From Streptomyces sp. DvalAA-43 (GTDB lineage Bacteria; Actinomycetota; Actinomycetes; Streptomycetales; Streptomycetaceae): a stretch of 64,000 nucleotides of DNA. Positions within the stretch are counted from its first letter, which is position 1. Each line of letters starts with the position of its first letter. Shown one piece after another: positions 9,289 through 19,182 of the stretch. The DNA is taken from contig NZ_FMBW01000040.1 of the NCBI RefSeq assembly GCF_900091725.1, positions 1 through 64,000 on the forward strand, in the 5' to 3' direction. Position numbers and translations under genes: made by a program. Under the pieces are notes generated by a model. That model was given only the letters and a program-made list of their open reading frames with translations, did not search any database and was not told where the DNA came from.

Positions 9289-10137
9289 ATGCGACTGATG
9301 CGCATCGGCGAGCCGGGCCAGGAGCGCCCGGTCCTCGTCTGCCCCGAGGGCCGTCACTACGACCTGTCCGGCATCACCGACGACATCGACGGCGCGTTCC
9401 TCGCCGCGCTCGCCGACAACCCGCACCTGGTGCCCGCCGAGCCGGTGCTCCCGGAGATCGACATCACGGGCCGGCGGATCGGCGCCCCCGTGGCCCGCCC
9501 CTCCGCGCTGCTCTGCATCGGCCAGAACTACGCGGCCCACGCGGCGGAGTCCGGTGCCGAGCCGCCCGAGCAGCCGATCCTCTTCTACAAGTCACCGAAC
9601 ACCGTCGTCGGCCCGTACGACGACGTGCTGATCCCGCGCGGCTCGAAGAAGACGGACTGGGAGGTGGAGCTGGCCGTCGTCATCGGCCGCCGCGCCTCCT
9701 ACCTGGACTCCCCCGCCGACGCCGCCGCGCACATCGCGGGCTACGCCGTCAGCAACGACGTCTCCGAACGGGCCTTCCAGCTGGAGGAGTCGGGCGGCCA
9801 GTGGTCCAAGGGCAAGAGCTGCGCCACGTTCAACCCGCTGGGCCCGGTGCTGGTGACGGCCGACGAGGTCGGCGACCCGCAGCAGCTCCGGCTGCGCAGC
9901 TACGTCAACGGCGAGCCCCGGCAGGACTCCGTCACCGCGGACATGATCTTCAGCGTGGCGCACCTGGTGCACCATCTGTCGCAGTACCTGGTGCTGGAGC
10001 CCGGTGACATCGTCAACACCGGTACCCCGCAGGGCGTGGCGCTCTCCGGCCGCTTCCCCTACCTGGGGGCGGGCGATGTGATGGAGGTCGAGATCTCGGG
10101 CCTCGGCCGGCAGCGCAGCGTCTGCCGGCCCGCGTAA
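9289..10137 (+). CDS. Fumarylacetoacetate hydrolase (FAH) family protein
   Basis: This 282-residue protein has the FAH-family metal ligands in EVELAVVIGR (about residues 122-131) and the VSNDVSER segment, plus the family signature KSCATFNPLGP. Relatives cleave or isomerise 2,4-diketo acids, for example the diketo-deoxy-fuconate or -rhamnonate hydrolases of sugar-acid pathways. AGGAGA lies 8 bases before the ATG. It is the last gene of the + strand cluster and converges with the flavoprotein gene 16 bases away. Confidence 0.85.
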   Translation: MRLMRIGEPGQERPVLVCPEGRHYDLSGITDDIDGAFLAALADNPHLVPAEPVLPEIDITGRRIGAPVARPSALLCIGQNYAAHAAESGAEPPEQPILFYKSPNTVVGPYDDVLIPRGSKKTDWEVELAVVIGRRASYLDSPADAAAHIAGYAVSNDVSERAFQLEESGGQWSKGKSCATFNPLGPVLVTADEVGDPQQLRLRSYVNGEPRQDSVTADMIFSVAHLVHHLSQYLVLEPGDIVNTGTPQGVALSGRFPYLGAGDVMEVEISGLGRQRSVCRPA

Positions 10138-10153
10138 CGGGACCCGGGGCCGC

Positions 10154-11845
10154 TCAGTCCTCCGGGAGTTCGACCGGGGCGATGTCGTCGAAGACGTCGC
10201 CGGGGCCGGGGTTCGTCGCGTCGGTCGCGCCGCCGAACTGGGTCATCACGCCCCAGACGGCGTTGAGCGCGGTCTGTACGGCGCCCTCGGCCCACCCGGC
10301 CGTCCAGGAGATGTCGTCGCCCGCGAGGAACAGGCCCCGGCGGTCGGCGGGCAGCCGGTCCTGCATGAAGTGGGTGAACAGCCGCCGCTGGTAACGGTAG
10401 TGGCCCGGCAGGTTGGCCTTGAACGCGCCCATGAACCAGGGCTCGTTCTCCCAGGAGACGGTCACAGGGTTGCCGATGATGTGCTTCCTGATGTCGACGT
10501 CCGGGTAGATCTCGCCGAGCGACTTGAGCATGACGTCCATGCGCTCGTTCGGGGAGAGCGGCAGCCACTTCAGGCTGTCGTCGCACCAGGTGTACGAGAG
10601 GCAGATGACGGCGGGCCGGTCGGGGCCGTCGTCCAGCAGATACGTTCCCCGGGTCATCCGGTCGGTGAGCGTCATCGACATGGTGTCGCGCCCCGTCGCC
10701 TCGTCCTCGTCCAGCCAGAACGGCCGGTCGACGGGGACGAAGAGCTTGGACGACTCCATGTAGTGGGTGCGCTCCATCGCCGTCCAGTGGTCGATCGGGA
10801 AGAGCGCGTCGTCGCAGTCGATCTTGGAGAGCAGCAGCCAGGACTGCCCGGTGAAGATCGCGGCCGGGTAGGTACGGATGTCGCCGTCGGCGTCGGTGAC
10901 GGTGATCCGGTTCCCGGCGGTGCGGTTGAGCCGGGTCACGGCGGGGCGCGGCGTGCCGTCGTGCAGCGAGGACAGCGATGTGCCGAGCGGCCAGTGGACG
11001 ATCTTCTGCGGCTCGCGGTCCCAGAGCCGCAGCGGGAGTTGCTGGCTGCCGCCGACGATGCCCCGGTGGTGGTCGTCGGCCTCGGTGTAGACGACGCGGA
11101 GGATCTCCAGGATGGAGTTGGGGAAGTCGGTGTCCCAGCCGCCGGTGCCGAAGCCGACCTGGCCGAAGATCTCCCGGTGCCGGAAGGACTTGAAGGCGTC
11201 GGAGTCGCAGAGGAATCCGTAGAAGGTCTGGTTGTCGAGCTTCTGGACGAGCTTCGCCCAGATCTCCCGGATGCGCGGCACGTCGCGCTCGCGCATGGCG
11301 CGGTTCATGTCGGAGAAGTCCGCGCCCTCCTCCAGGCACCGGTTCCAGGCGTCCATCACATCGCGGTAGACCTGCGGCAGGTCGTCGATGGTCCGCGCGT
11401 AGTGCGACTCGCCCTTGAGGTCGACGACGGTCGACGGGGTGGCCGCGGAGAGCGGGTTGGGGAACGGCCTGGTCTCCAGGCCGACCAGGTCGATGTAGTG
11501 CTGGAGCGCGGTGGAGGACGGCGGGAAGCGCATCGCGCCCATCTCGGCGGTGAGCTCGGGATCGCAGCCGTCGAAGCCGACGGTGCGCAGCCGGCCGCCG
11601 ATCTCGTCCGCCTCGTAGACGACGGGCCTGAGCCCCATCTTCATCAGCTCGTACGCGGCGACGATGCCGGAGAGCCCCCCGCCGATGACGGCGACCTCGG
11701 TGCCGTGCCCGGTCGCGGGTATCTGCCCGATCCCGGCGGGGTGCGCCAGGAAGTCGTCGTACGCGTAGGGGAAGTCCGGCCCGAACATGGTGATCGGTTC
11801 GGTGGCGTCGGTGTGCTGGACGGCGTTGGGCACCGTGGACGTCAT
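10154..11845 (-). CDS. davB: L-lysine 2-monooxygenase-like flavin amine oxidase
   Basis: This 563-residue FAD enzyme has the dinucleotide motif GGGLSG at residues 55-60 and the flavin-site GGR at 83-85. Its N-terminal FGPDFPYAYDDFLAHPAG, the MGAMRFPPSS segment, and the C-terminal GDDISWTAGWAEGAVQTALN strongly resemble the Pseudomonas lysine 2-monooxygenase family (DavB), which oxidatively decarboxylates lysine to 5-aminovaleramide. The resemblance is from memory and not from an alignment; tryptophan 2-monooxygenase and L-amino acid oxidases are close relatives. The amidase gene is 50 bases upstream in the same direction, fitting a two-step amide pathway. Confidence 0.75.
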   Translation of the reverse strand: MTSTVPNAVQHTDATEPITMFGPDFPYAYDDFLAHPAGIGQIPATGHGTEVAVIGGGLSGIVAAYELMKMGLRPVVYEADEIGGRLRTVGFDGCDPELTAEMGAMRFPPSSTALQHYIDLVGLETRPFPNPLSAATPSTVVDLKGESHYARTIDDLPQVYRDVMDAWNRCLEEGADFSDMNRAMRERDVPRIREIWAKLVQKLDNQTFYGFLCDSDAFKSFRHREIFGQVGFGTGGWDTDFPNSILEILRVVYTEADDHHRGIVGGSQQLPLRLWDREPQKIVHWPLGTSLSSLHDGTPRPAVTRLNRTAGNRITVTDADGDIRTYPAAIFTGQSWLLLSKIDCDDALFPIDHWTAMERTHYMESSKLFVPVDRPFWLDEDEATGRDTMSMTLTDRMTRGTYLLDDGPDRPAVICLSYTWCDDSLKWLPLSPNERMDVMLKSLGEIYPDVDIRKHIIGNPVTVSWENEPWFMGAFKANLPGHYRYQRRLFTHFMQDRLPADRRGLFLAGDDISWTAGWAEGAVQTALNAVWGVMTQFGGATDATNPGPGDVFDDIAPVELPED

Positions 11846-11895
11846 GGGGTGCGGACTCCTTGCGCGGGTGAAGAGGGGGAACGGGGCGGGCGGGC

Positions 11896-12693
11896 TCAGA
11901 CGAGGGAGCCGTACAGACCGGGGCGGCGGTCGCGCAGATACGGGTTGGCGGTCCGCGAGGCGCTCAGCAGCGCGGGGTCCACCTCACCGACGACCAGTTC
12001 CTTGCCGCGTCCGGCGCGGGTGCGGACGGCGCCGTCGGGACCGGCCAGGCAGCTCAGCCCGACGAACTCGAACTCGCCCTCGGGACCGGTCCGGTTGACG
12101 TACGCGATGTACATCTGGTTCTCGAAGGCGCGGACCGGGACGAGGGACTCGGCGACGAACTGGAAGGGGTGCATCTGGGCGGTGGGCGCCAGCAGCAGAT
12201 CGGTGCCCGCGAGGGCGTGGGCGCGGACGTTCTCCGGGAACTCGACGTCGTAGCAGATCATGATCCCGATGCGTACGCCGTCCAGTTCGGCCTGGACCAC
12301 GGCCTGCTCGCCCGGGGTGAACCACTCGTGCTCGAAGGCGCCGAAGAGGTGGGTCTTGCGGTAGTTGGCGAGCGGGGTCCCGTCCGGGCCGATGAGCTGT
12401 GCGGCGTTGAAGATCCGCTCACCGGCGCGCTCGGGGTAGCCGTAGAGGACGGCGAGCCCGTGCCGGTCGGCGATCTCGCCTACGGCCAGGGCGGCCGGCC
12501 CGTCGGCCGGCTCGGCCAGCCGGTCCATCTCGGCCCCGATCGCGTAGCCGGTCAGGAACAGCTCGGGGCAGACCAGGAGCCGCGCCCCGGCGTCGGCCGC
12601 GCGCCGTGCCGCACCGTCGAGCACCTCGATGTTCTCGTCCACGTGCCCGGGACGTCCGGAGTTCTGGAGCAGGGCGGTGCGCAACGGCGGCAT
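11896..12693 (-). CDS. davA: Nitrilase-superfamily amidase, probable 5-aminovaleramidase
   Basis: This 265-residue carbon-nitrogen hydrolase has the full catalytic triad E44 (CPELFLTGY), K113 (NYRKTHLFG) and C147 (MICYDVEFPE). The ATG at 12693 starts the conserved fold (MPPLRTALLQNSG) and has GAGG upstream; the longer in-frame extension is low-complexity and rejected. Placed directly before the lysine-monooxygenase-like gene, it most likely hydrolyses the amide product to 5-aminovalerate and ammonia. Other short-chain amides remain possible. Confidence 0.75.
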   Translation of the reverse strand: MPPLRTALLQNSGRPGHVDENIEVLDGAARRAADAGARLLVCPELFLTGYAIGAEMDRLAEPADGPAALAVGEIADRHGLAVLYGYPERAGERIFNAAQLIGPDGTPLANYRKTHLFGAFEHEWFTPGEQAVVQAELDGVRIGIMICYDVEFPENVRAHALAGTDLLLAPTAQMHPFQFVAESLVPVRAFENQMYIAYVNRTGPEGEFEFVGLSCLAGPDGAVRTRAGRGKELVVGEVDPALLSASRTANPYLRDRRPGLYGSLV

Positions 12694-12733
12694 GGCTGAC
12701 CTCGGACGGTGCGGGCGGGACGGGGACGTATCG

Positions 12734-12763
12734 AAGGTACGGTCCGCCGCCCGCGCCCTACAA
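12734..12763 (-). promoter_or_regulatory. Candidate promoter of the amidase-oxidase operon
   Basis: On the - strand TTGTAG (12758-12763) and TACCTT (12734-12739) are separated by 18 bases, upstream of the amidase start. The repeats at 12771-12831 lie just upstream of the -35. This is a sequence-based guess. Confidence 0.4.
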
Positions 12764-12770
12764 GACGCGA

Positions 12771-12831
12771 CCATTGCGCGTGCACCGTCGATCCATTGCG
12801 CGCCCACCACCGTGCGCGGCGATTCGTTGCG
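12771..12831. repeat. Phased TTGCG repeats, candidate Lrp/AsnC operator
   Basis: CCATTGCGCG occurs exactly twice (12771-12780 and 12793-12802, spacing 22 bp), and a related ATTCGTTGCG lies at 12822-12831, 31 bp further on. These spacings are close to two and three helical turns, as Lrp-family octamers prefer. The array lies between the amidase promoter and the end of the Lrp/AsnC gene. Confidence 0.45.
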
Positions 12832-12884
12832 TGGGGCGTCTTCGCAGGTCAAAAGGGTGATTCAGGTCTCATGCGGGACGGCGC

Positions 12885-13340
12885 TCAGTCCGGCGCGCCC
12901 GAGGAGTAGCGCCGCAGCAGCGGTGAGAGCACCAGTACGGATTTCGTCCGCTCCACGTACGGCTCGCCCGCGATCCGTTCCAGGACCTGCTCGAAGTGGC
13001 GCATGTCCGCGGCGAAGACCTGCACGATCGCGTCGGCCTCGCCCGTGACGGTGGAGGCCGAGGCGATCTCCGGATAGCGCGCCAGCCCCTGTTTGATCGC
13101 CTCCGGCGAGGTGTTGCGGCTGCAGTAGATCTCGATGAAGCCCTCGGTCTCCCAGCCCAGCGCCGCCGGGTCCACCCGGACCGTGAAGCCGGTGATGGCG
13201 CCCTCGGCGCGCAGCCGGTCCACCCGGCGCTTCACGGCGGGCGCGGAGAGGCCGATCATCGCGCCGATGTCCGCGTAGGAGCGCCGGGCGTCTTCGGCGA
13301 GGGCGTGGACGATGCGTTCGTCGAGGTCGTTCAGGCGCAC
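12885..13340 (-). CDS. Lrp/AsnC family transcriptional regulator
   Basis: This 151-residue protein begins with the family helix-turn-helix (LNDLDERIVHALAEDARRSY, recognition helix SAPAVKRRVDRL) and ends with an RAM-type ligand domain. Such regulators sense amino acids and control nearby catabolic genes. It lies between the amidase-oxidase pair and the aldehyde dehydrogenase, all on the - strand, so it probably regulates them in response to lysine or a breakdown product. The effector is inferred, not shown. Confidence 0.88.
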   Translation of the reverse strand: MRLNDLDERIVHALAEDARRSYADIGAMIGLSAPAVKRRVDRLRAEGAITGFTVRVDPAALGWETEGFIEIYCSRNTSPEAIKQGLARYPEIASASTVTGEADAIVQVFAADMRHFEQVLERIAGEPYVERTKSVLVLSPLLRRYSSGAPD

Positions 13341-13374
13341 GTCGGGCGGTTCACTTCTCTGCGATGGGCCGGTG

Positions 13375-13431
13375 TCGGGGGCGGCGCGGGCCGCCCCCGA
13401 AGTAGACCATGGCGCGCCCGGCCGGGCGCGC
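13375..13431 (-). terminator. Two tandem hairpins after the aldehyde dehydrogenase gene
   Basis: A 20-base perfect palindrome (GCGCGCCCGGCC core, 13412-13431) and a 10-bp stem with 6-nt loop (13375-13400) follow the stop at 13452. Together they should end transcription before the Lrp/AsnC gene, or attenuate read-through into it. Confidence 0.55.
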
Positions 13432-13451
13432 TCACCGCGGGGCGTGACCGG

Positions 13452-14909
13452 TCAGAACGGGAAGCGCGAGCGGCCGTACTGCACCGAGATCCACTTCTGG
13501 GTGGTGAAGGCGTCGACCATGGCGTCGCCGTTCAGCCGGCCGAGACCCGAGCTCTTCTCGCCGCCGAAGGGGACGATCGGCTCGTCGTGGACCGTGCCGT
13601 CGTTGATGTGGATCATGCCGGTGTGGATCCGCTGCCCGATCCGTACGCCGCGCTCGATGTCGCCGGTGTGCACCGCGCCGCTGAGGCCGTACGGGGTGTC
13701 GTTGGCGATCCGCACCGCCTCGTCCTCGCCGTCGAAGGGCACGAGGAGCGCGACCGGGCCGAAGATCTCCTGGGACAGCACGGGGGAATCGGCGGCCAGG
13801 TCGGTCAGCACGGACGGGCTCACCAGGTTGCCCTCGGCCCGGCCGTGCAGCAGGGCCGTCGCACCGGCCGCCACGGCCTGCTCGACGAGCGAGGAAATGG
13901 CCTCGGCCTGCGTGGAGTTGATCAGCGGGCCGATCACGGTCCCCGGGGCGGCCGGGTCGCCGACCGGCAGCGAGGCGACCTTGGCGACGAACTTCTCGGT
14001 GAACTCCTTCTCCACCGCCCGGTCGACCAGGATCCGGTTGGCGGCCATGCAGACCTGGCCCTGGTGCACGTACCGGCTGAACACGGCCGCGTCCACGGCG
14101 TAGTCCAGATCGGCGTCGTCGAGGACGATCAGCGCGCTGTTGCCGCCCAGTTCGAGCACGGCGCGCTTGAGGTTCGCCGCGCACACCGTGGCGACGTGCC
14201 GCCCCACCTTGTCCGAGCCCGTGAAGGAGATGACCTGCGGTACGGGGTGCTCCAGCAGGGCGTCGCCGATCTCGGCGATGTCGGTGACCACGACGTTCAG
14301 GAGACCGGCCGGCAGCCCGGCCTCCTCGAACACCTTCGCCACCAGCGTGCCACCGCAGACCGGGGTGTTCTGGTGCGGCTTGAGCACCACCGCGTTGCCG
14401 AGGGCCAGGGCGGGGGCGACCGACTTCAGCGACAGCAGGAACGGGAAGTTGAACGGGCTGATGACGCCGACGACTCCGACGGGCACCCGGTAGACACGGT
14501 TCTCCTTGCCCTCGGTCGGCGAGGGCAGTATCTGTCCGGAGGGCCGCAGCGCGAGCTGGACCGACTCGCGCAGGAACTCCTTGGCGAGATGCAGCTCGAA
14601 GGCCGCCTTCAGCCGGGTGCCGCCCAGCTCCGCGACGATCGCGTCACCGATCTCGGCCTCGCGCTCCTCGACGATGCGCAGCGCCCTCTCCAGCACCATC
14701 CGGCGGTCGTACGGGTTGGTGTCGCCCCAGGCCCGCTGGGCGTCCTGCGCGCACCGGTAGGCCTGGTCCACCTCGTCGGCCGTGGCCACCGTGATCGAGG
14801 CGAGCTTCTCACCGTTGTACGGATTGAAGTCGATGATGTCCCAGGAGCCCTTGCCCGGCCTCCACTCTCCGTCGATGTACTGATGGGCCAGGTCGGTGAA
14901 GAAGGACAT
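13452..14909 (-). CDS. Aldehyde dehydrogenase family protein
   Basis: This 485-residue NAD(P)-dependent dehydrogenase has the catalytic Cys287 (HQGQVCMAA), the general base Glu253 (LELGGN), the oxyanion Asn154 (SPFNFP) and the cofactor Lys177 (LKPHQN). Its overall sequence is like vanillin/benzaldehyde-type dehydrogenases (RVPVGVVGVISPFNFP). In this context it could oxidise glutarate semialdehyde, the expected later intermediate of the aminovalerate route, but no aminotransferase is encoded nearby. The ATG at 14909 has AAGGGA upstream and was preferred to an in-frame start 15 bases earlier. Confidence 0.85.
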   Translation of the reverse strand: MSFFTDLAHQYIDGEWRPGKGSWDIIDFNPYNGEKLASITVATADEVDQAYRCAQDAQRAWGDTNPYDRRMVLERALRIVEEREAEIGDAIVAELGGTRLKAAFELHLAKEFLRESVQLALRPSGQILPSPTEGKENRVYRVPVGVVGVISPFNFPFLLSLKSVAPALALGNAVVLKPHQNTPVCGGTLVAKVFEEAGLPAGLLNVVVTDIAEIGDALLEHPVPQVISFTGSDKVGRHVATVCAANLKRAVLELGGNSALIVLDDADLDYAVDAAVFSRYVHQGQVCMAANRILVDRAVEKEFTEKFVAKVASLPVGDPAAPGTVIGPLINSTQAEAISSLVEQAVAAGATALLHGRAEGNLVSPSVLTDLAADSPVLSQEIFGPVALLVPFDGEDEAVRIANDTPYGLSGAVHTGDIERGVRIGQRIHTGMIHINDGTVHDEPIVPFGGEKSSGLGRLNGDAMVDAFTTQKWISVQYGRSRFPF

Positions 14910-14951
14910 GAGATCCCTTACCACAGAGGAACGGGCGGCTGACTGGGCTTC

Positions 14952-14979
14952 ATGTTACTTACATTCCAAAGGGGTTGAA
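14952..14979 (-). promoter_or_regulatory. Candidate promoter and palindromic operator of the aldehyde dehydrogenase gene
   Basis: On the - strand TTCAAC (14974-14979) and TAACAT (14952-14957) are 16 bases apart. The -10 overlaps an imperfect palindrome ATGTTACTTACAT (14952-14964; five of six base pairs match), a likely repressor site. The AT-rich patch stands out from the surrounding GC-rich DNA. Confidence 0.4.
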
Positions 14980-15048
14980 GCTGATCGCCGCGCCTGCCGG
15001 GACACGGAACCGGACATCCGTGCCACCCGGCCAGGACCCCGGAAAACG

Positions 15049-15089
15049 CCGATGCCCCTCCGGGCCCGAACGGCTCGGAGGGGCATCGG
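15049..15089 (-). terminator. guaB1 terminator
   Basis: Perfect 13-bp arms (15049-15061 and 15077-15089) with a 15-nt loop lie 19 bases beyond the guaB1 stop codon. Confidence 0.75.
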
Positions 15090-15107
15090 TGTCGCGTGAT
15101 CCGGGGA

Positions 15108-16881
<1,774 letters not shown>

Positions 16882-17904
16882 GTGGAGAGCGAACTGCCGG
16901 ACATCTACTGCCCGTTCCCCCAGCGCACCAACCCGCACGTCGGGCACACCAGAGTCCACCTCGACGAATGGACGCGCAACACCGGTCTGGTGCACCGCGA
17001 TTCGGCCAGGGACCGCTTCGTCCAGGCGGACTTCGGCTCGTTCGTCGGCATGGTGTACCCGACCGCCGACAGCAAGAATCTCGACCTCGTCGCCGACTGG
17101 TTCGTCTGGCTGTTTCTCGTCGACGACCAGCTCGACGACGGTCATCTCGGCCGCAGCCCGGAGCGGGTGCGGGACGTGGTCGGCCTGATGCGGACCGTGA
17201 TCGAGGGCGACACCCCGGGTGCCCTGCCGGACGGGCGGCTTCCCGCCGCGGTGGTCGCCCTGGCCGATCTGTGGGAGCGGACCACTCCGTCCGCCGCCGC
17301 GCACTGGCGCACCCGGTTCGGCTGGCACCTCACCACGTATCTCACGACGGCCACCACGTGGGAGGCGGGGAACCGGGCCGCCGGAGTGGTGCCGTCCGAG
17401 GCGACGTACATCGCCAAGCGTCGTCACACCGGGGCGATACATGTCTGCATGGACCTGATAGAGATCGTGGCCGGGATCGAGGCTCCCGAGTCGATCCACA
17501 ACGACTCCCGGTTCATCACCGCGCTGGAAGCCTCGTGCAACGTCGTGTGCTGGGCCAACGACGTGTACTCGTACGAGAAGGAACAGGTGCTCGGCGAGAT
17601 CCACAACCTCGTCCACCTGGTCCGGCACCATCGGGGCTACGGCGAGCGGCAGGCGCTCGAACACGTCTGCGCGGAGATCACCACGGAGACGGAGCGCTTC
17701 CTCACCGCCGAGGCGGAGCTGCTGGCCGCGTATCCGCAGCTGTCCTGGATGCTCACGCCGTACCTGGACGGCATGCGGAGCTGGATGCGCGGCAACCTCG
17801 ACTGGTCGCGGGAGACCCCGCGCTACAACCCGGCCGATGTGAGCCAGTACGAGGAGCCGGAGGAGTACCTGGAGGCGACGGTCCTGGGCGTGGCCTCGGA
17901 CTGA
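16882..17904 (+). CDS. Class I terpene synthase, product unknown
   Basis: This 340-residue protein has the aspartate-rich metal motif DDQLDD at residues 81-86 and the NSE triad NDVYSYEKE at 226-234 (N226, S230, E234), plus the C-terminal RY pair (TPRYNP). These residues bind three Mg ions and the diphosphate of farnesyl or geranyl diphosphate, so the enzyme should be active and cyclise a prenyl diphosphate into a volatile or diffusible terpene. The length fits bacterial sesquiterpene synthases. No P450, prenyltransferase or methyltransferase lies beside it. The GTG start has GGAGAGG 14 bases upstream. Confidence 0.88.
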   Translation: MESELPDIYCPFPQRTNPHVGHTRVHLDEWTRNTGLVHRDSARDRFVQADFGSFVGMVYPTADSKNLDLVADWFVWLFLVDDQLDDGHLGRSPERVRDVVGLMRTVIEGDTPGALPDGRLPAAVVALADLWERTTPSAAAHWRTRFGWHLTTYLTTATTWEAGNRAAGVVPSEATYIAKRRHTGAIHVCMDLIEIVAGIEAPESIHNDSRFITALEASCNVVCWANDVYSYEKEQVLGEIHNLVHLVRHHRGYGERQALEHVCAEITTETERFLTAEAELLAAYPQLSWMLTPYLDGMRSWMRGNLDWSRETPRYNPADVSQYEEPEEYLEATVLGVASD

Positions 17905-17925
17905 ACCGTCGGACCGGGCCACCGG

Positions 17926-17969
17926 AGCGGACGGCCCGGACAGCCTGTGCGCTGTCCGGGCCGTCCGCT
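17926..17969. terminator. Bidirectional terminator, terpene synthase / SorC regulator
   Basis: Perfect 18-bp arms (17926-17943 and 17952-17969) with an 8-nt loop lie between the two convergent genes. Confidence 0.8.
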
Positions 17970-18013
17970 GTCCACCGTGTACCGGGGGCGGCGGTCACCG
18001 CCCCCGGGACCGC

Positions 18014-19063
18014 TCAGTCCCCGTCCGGGTCGGCCCGCTCCAGTGCCGGCCGCTGCGGCGCCGCCGACTCCGTCAGCAGATAGTCGGCCGCCGCCGTGTC
18101 CGTCACCAGGCTGGTGACGAGCCCGGACCGCAGCACCGCCCCGATCGCCGCGGCCTTGCGCTGACCGCCCGCGATCGCCACCACCTCGGGGATCCGGCGC
18201 AGCCGGTCGGCCTCGACCGTGATGCACCGCTCCCCCAGGTCCCGGCCGACCCGCCGCCCCTCGGTGTCGAAGAGGTGCGCCGACATCTCCGCCGCGACGC
18301 CGAGCGAGGCGTAGTGCGCCCGCTCCTCGTCGCTGAGCATGTCGTGGACGGTCGAGATGCCCGGCTCCCAGGAGCCGATGGAGACCGCCGCGACCGTCAC
18401 CTTGTCGAAGTAGTCGAAGGCGCGGGCGATACCGGTCTGGTGGCGCAGCGCGGCGGCCGTGGCCGGGTCGGGCAGCAGCATCGGCGCATAGATGGGGTGG
18501 GCCTCGCCGCCGGAGACCTGGGCGGCCCGCCGGACCGCCTCCACGGAGCCGCGCTCGGCCGTCCCCGCGTCGTACACCCCGGTGAGCTGCACGACCGTGC
18601 AGGGCGGCAGCCGGTCGAGCGCCGCGGCCATGTGGATGGTGGAGCGGCCCCAGGCCAGACCCAGCACATCGCCTTCGTTCACCAGTTCGCCGAGGAGATC
18701 GGCCGCGACCTCGCCCAGGTTCTCCGGGTCGGGTGCGTCGTCCTGTTCCTCGGCCGGGGATTCGACGACGACCGCGTGGCGCAGCCCGTAGCGGGCCCGG
18801 AGCGCGTCGGAGCGCTCGGCGTCCAGTTCGGCGGGGACGCGGATCTCGATCCGTACGAGGTCGCGCTCAAGGGCCGTCTCCAGGACCCGGGCCACCTTGA
18901 AGCGGCTGACGCCGAACTCCTCGGCGATCTGGATCTTCGACTTTCCCTCAAGGTAGAAGCGGCGGGCCATGGCCGCCGCCTGCACCAGCTCCGCGGGCCC
19001 CATCCGCAGGGCGGACCGTCCCGCCGACATTGCAGACACCGCGATCTCCTCACTGCTGTTCAC
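18014..19063 (-). CDS. SorC/DeoR-type sugar-binding transcriptional regulator
   Basis: This 349-residue protein has an N-terminal helix-turn-helix (KSKIQIAEEFGVSRFKVARV) followed by a sugar-phosphate-binding domain of the SorC family (VLGLAWGRST, VAIAGGQRKAAAI). Such regulators bind a phosphorylated sugar and control sugar or pentose-phosphate genes. It lies upstream of nothing obvious except rpe, which is transcribed toward it from 120 bases away. The GTG at 19063 gives the longest conserved form; a GTG at 19039 has a better GAGGAG site 6 bases upstream. Confidence 0.85.
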   Translation of the reverse strand: MNSSEEIAVSAMSAGRSALRMGPAELVQAAAMARRFYLEGKSKIQIAEEFGVSRFKVARVLETALERDLVRIEIRVPAELDAERSDALRARYGLRHAVVVESPAEEQDDAPDPENLGEVAADLLGELVNEGDVLGLAWGRSTIHMAAALDRLPPCTVVQLTGVYDAGTAERGSVEAVRRAAQVSGGEAHPIYAPMLLPDPATAAALRHQTGIARAFDYFDKVTVAAVSIGSWEPGISTVHDMLSDEERAHYASLGVAAEMSAHLFDTEGRRVGRDLGERCITVEADRLRRIPEVVAIAGGQRKAAAIGAVLRSGLVTSLVTDTAAADYLLTESAAPQRPALERADPDGD

Positions 19064-19182
19064 ACTCTCGATACGCCGTTCATCCTGTCAGATCCGGCGT
19101 TCCCTGATCGGTCCCGTCGGACCGAGTTCATCTGCCCTTGGCCCCACCGACCCGCAAGCGCGGACGGAGGCCGTCTCCGGCG

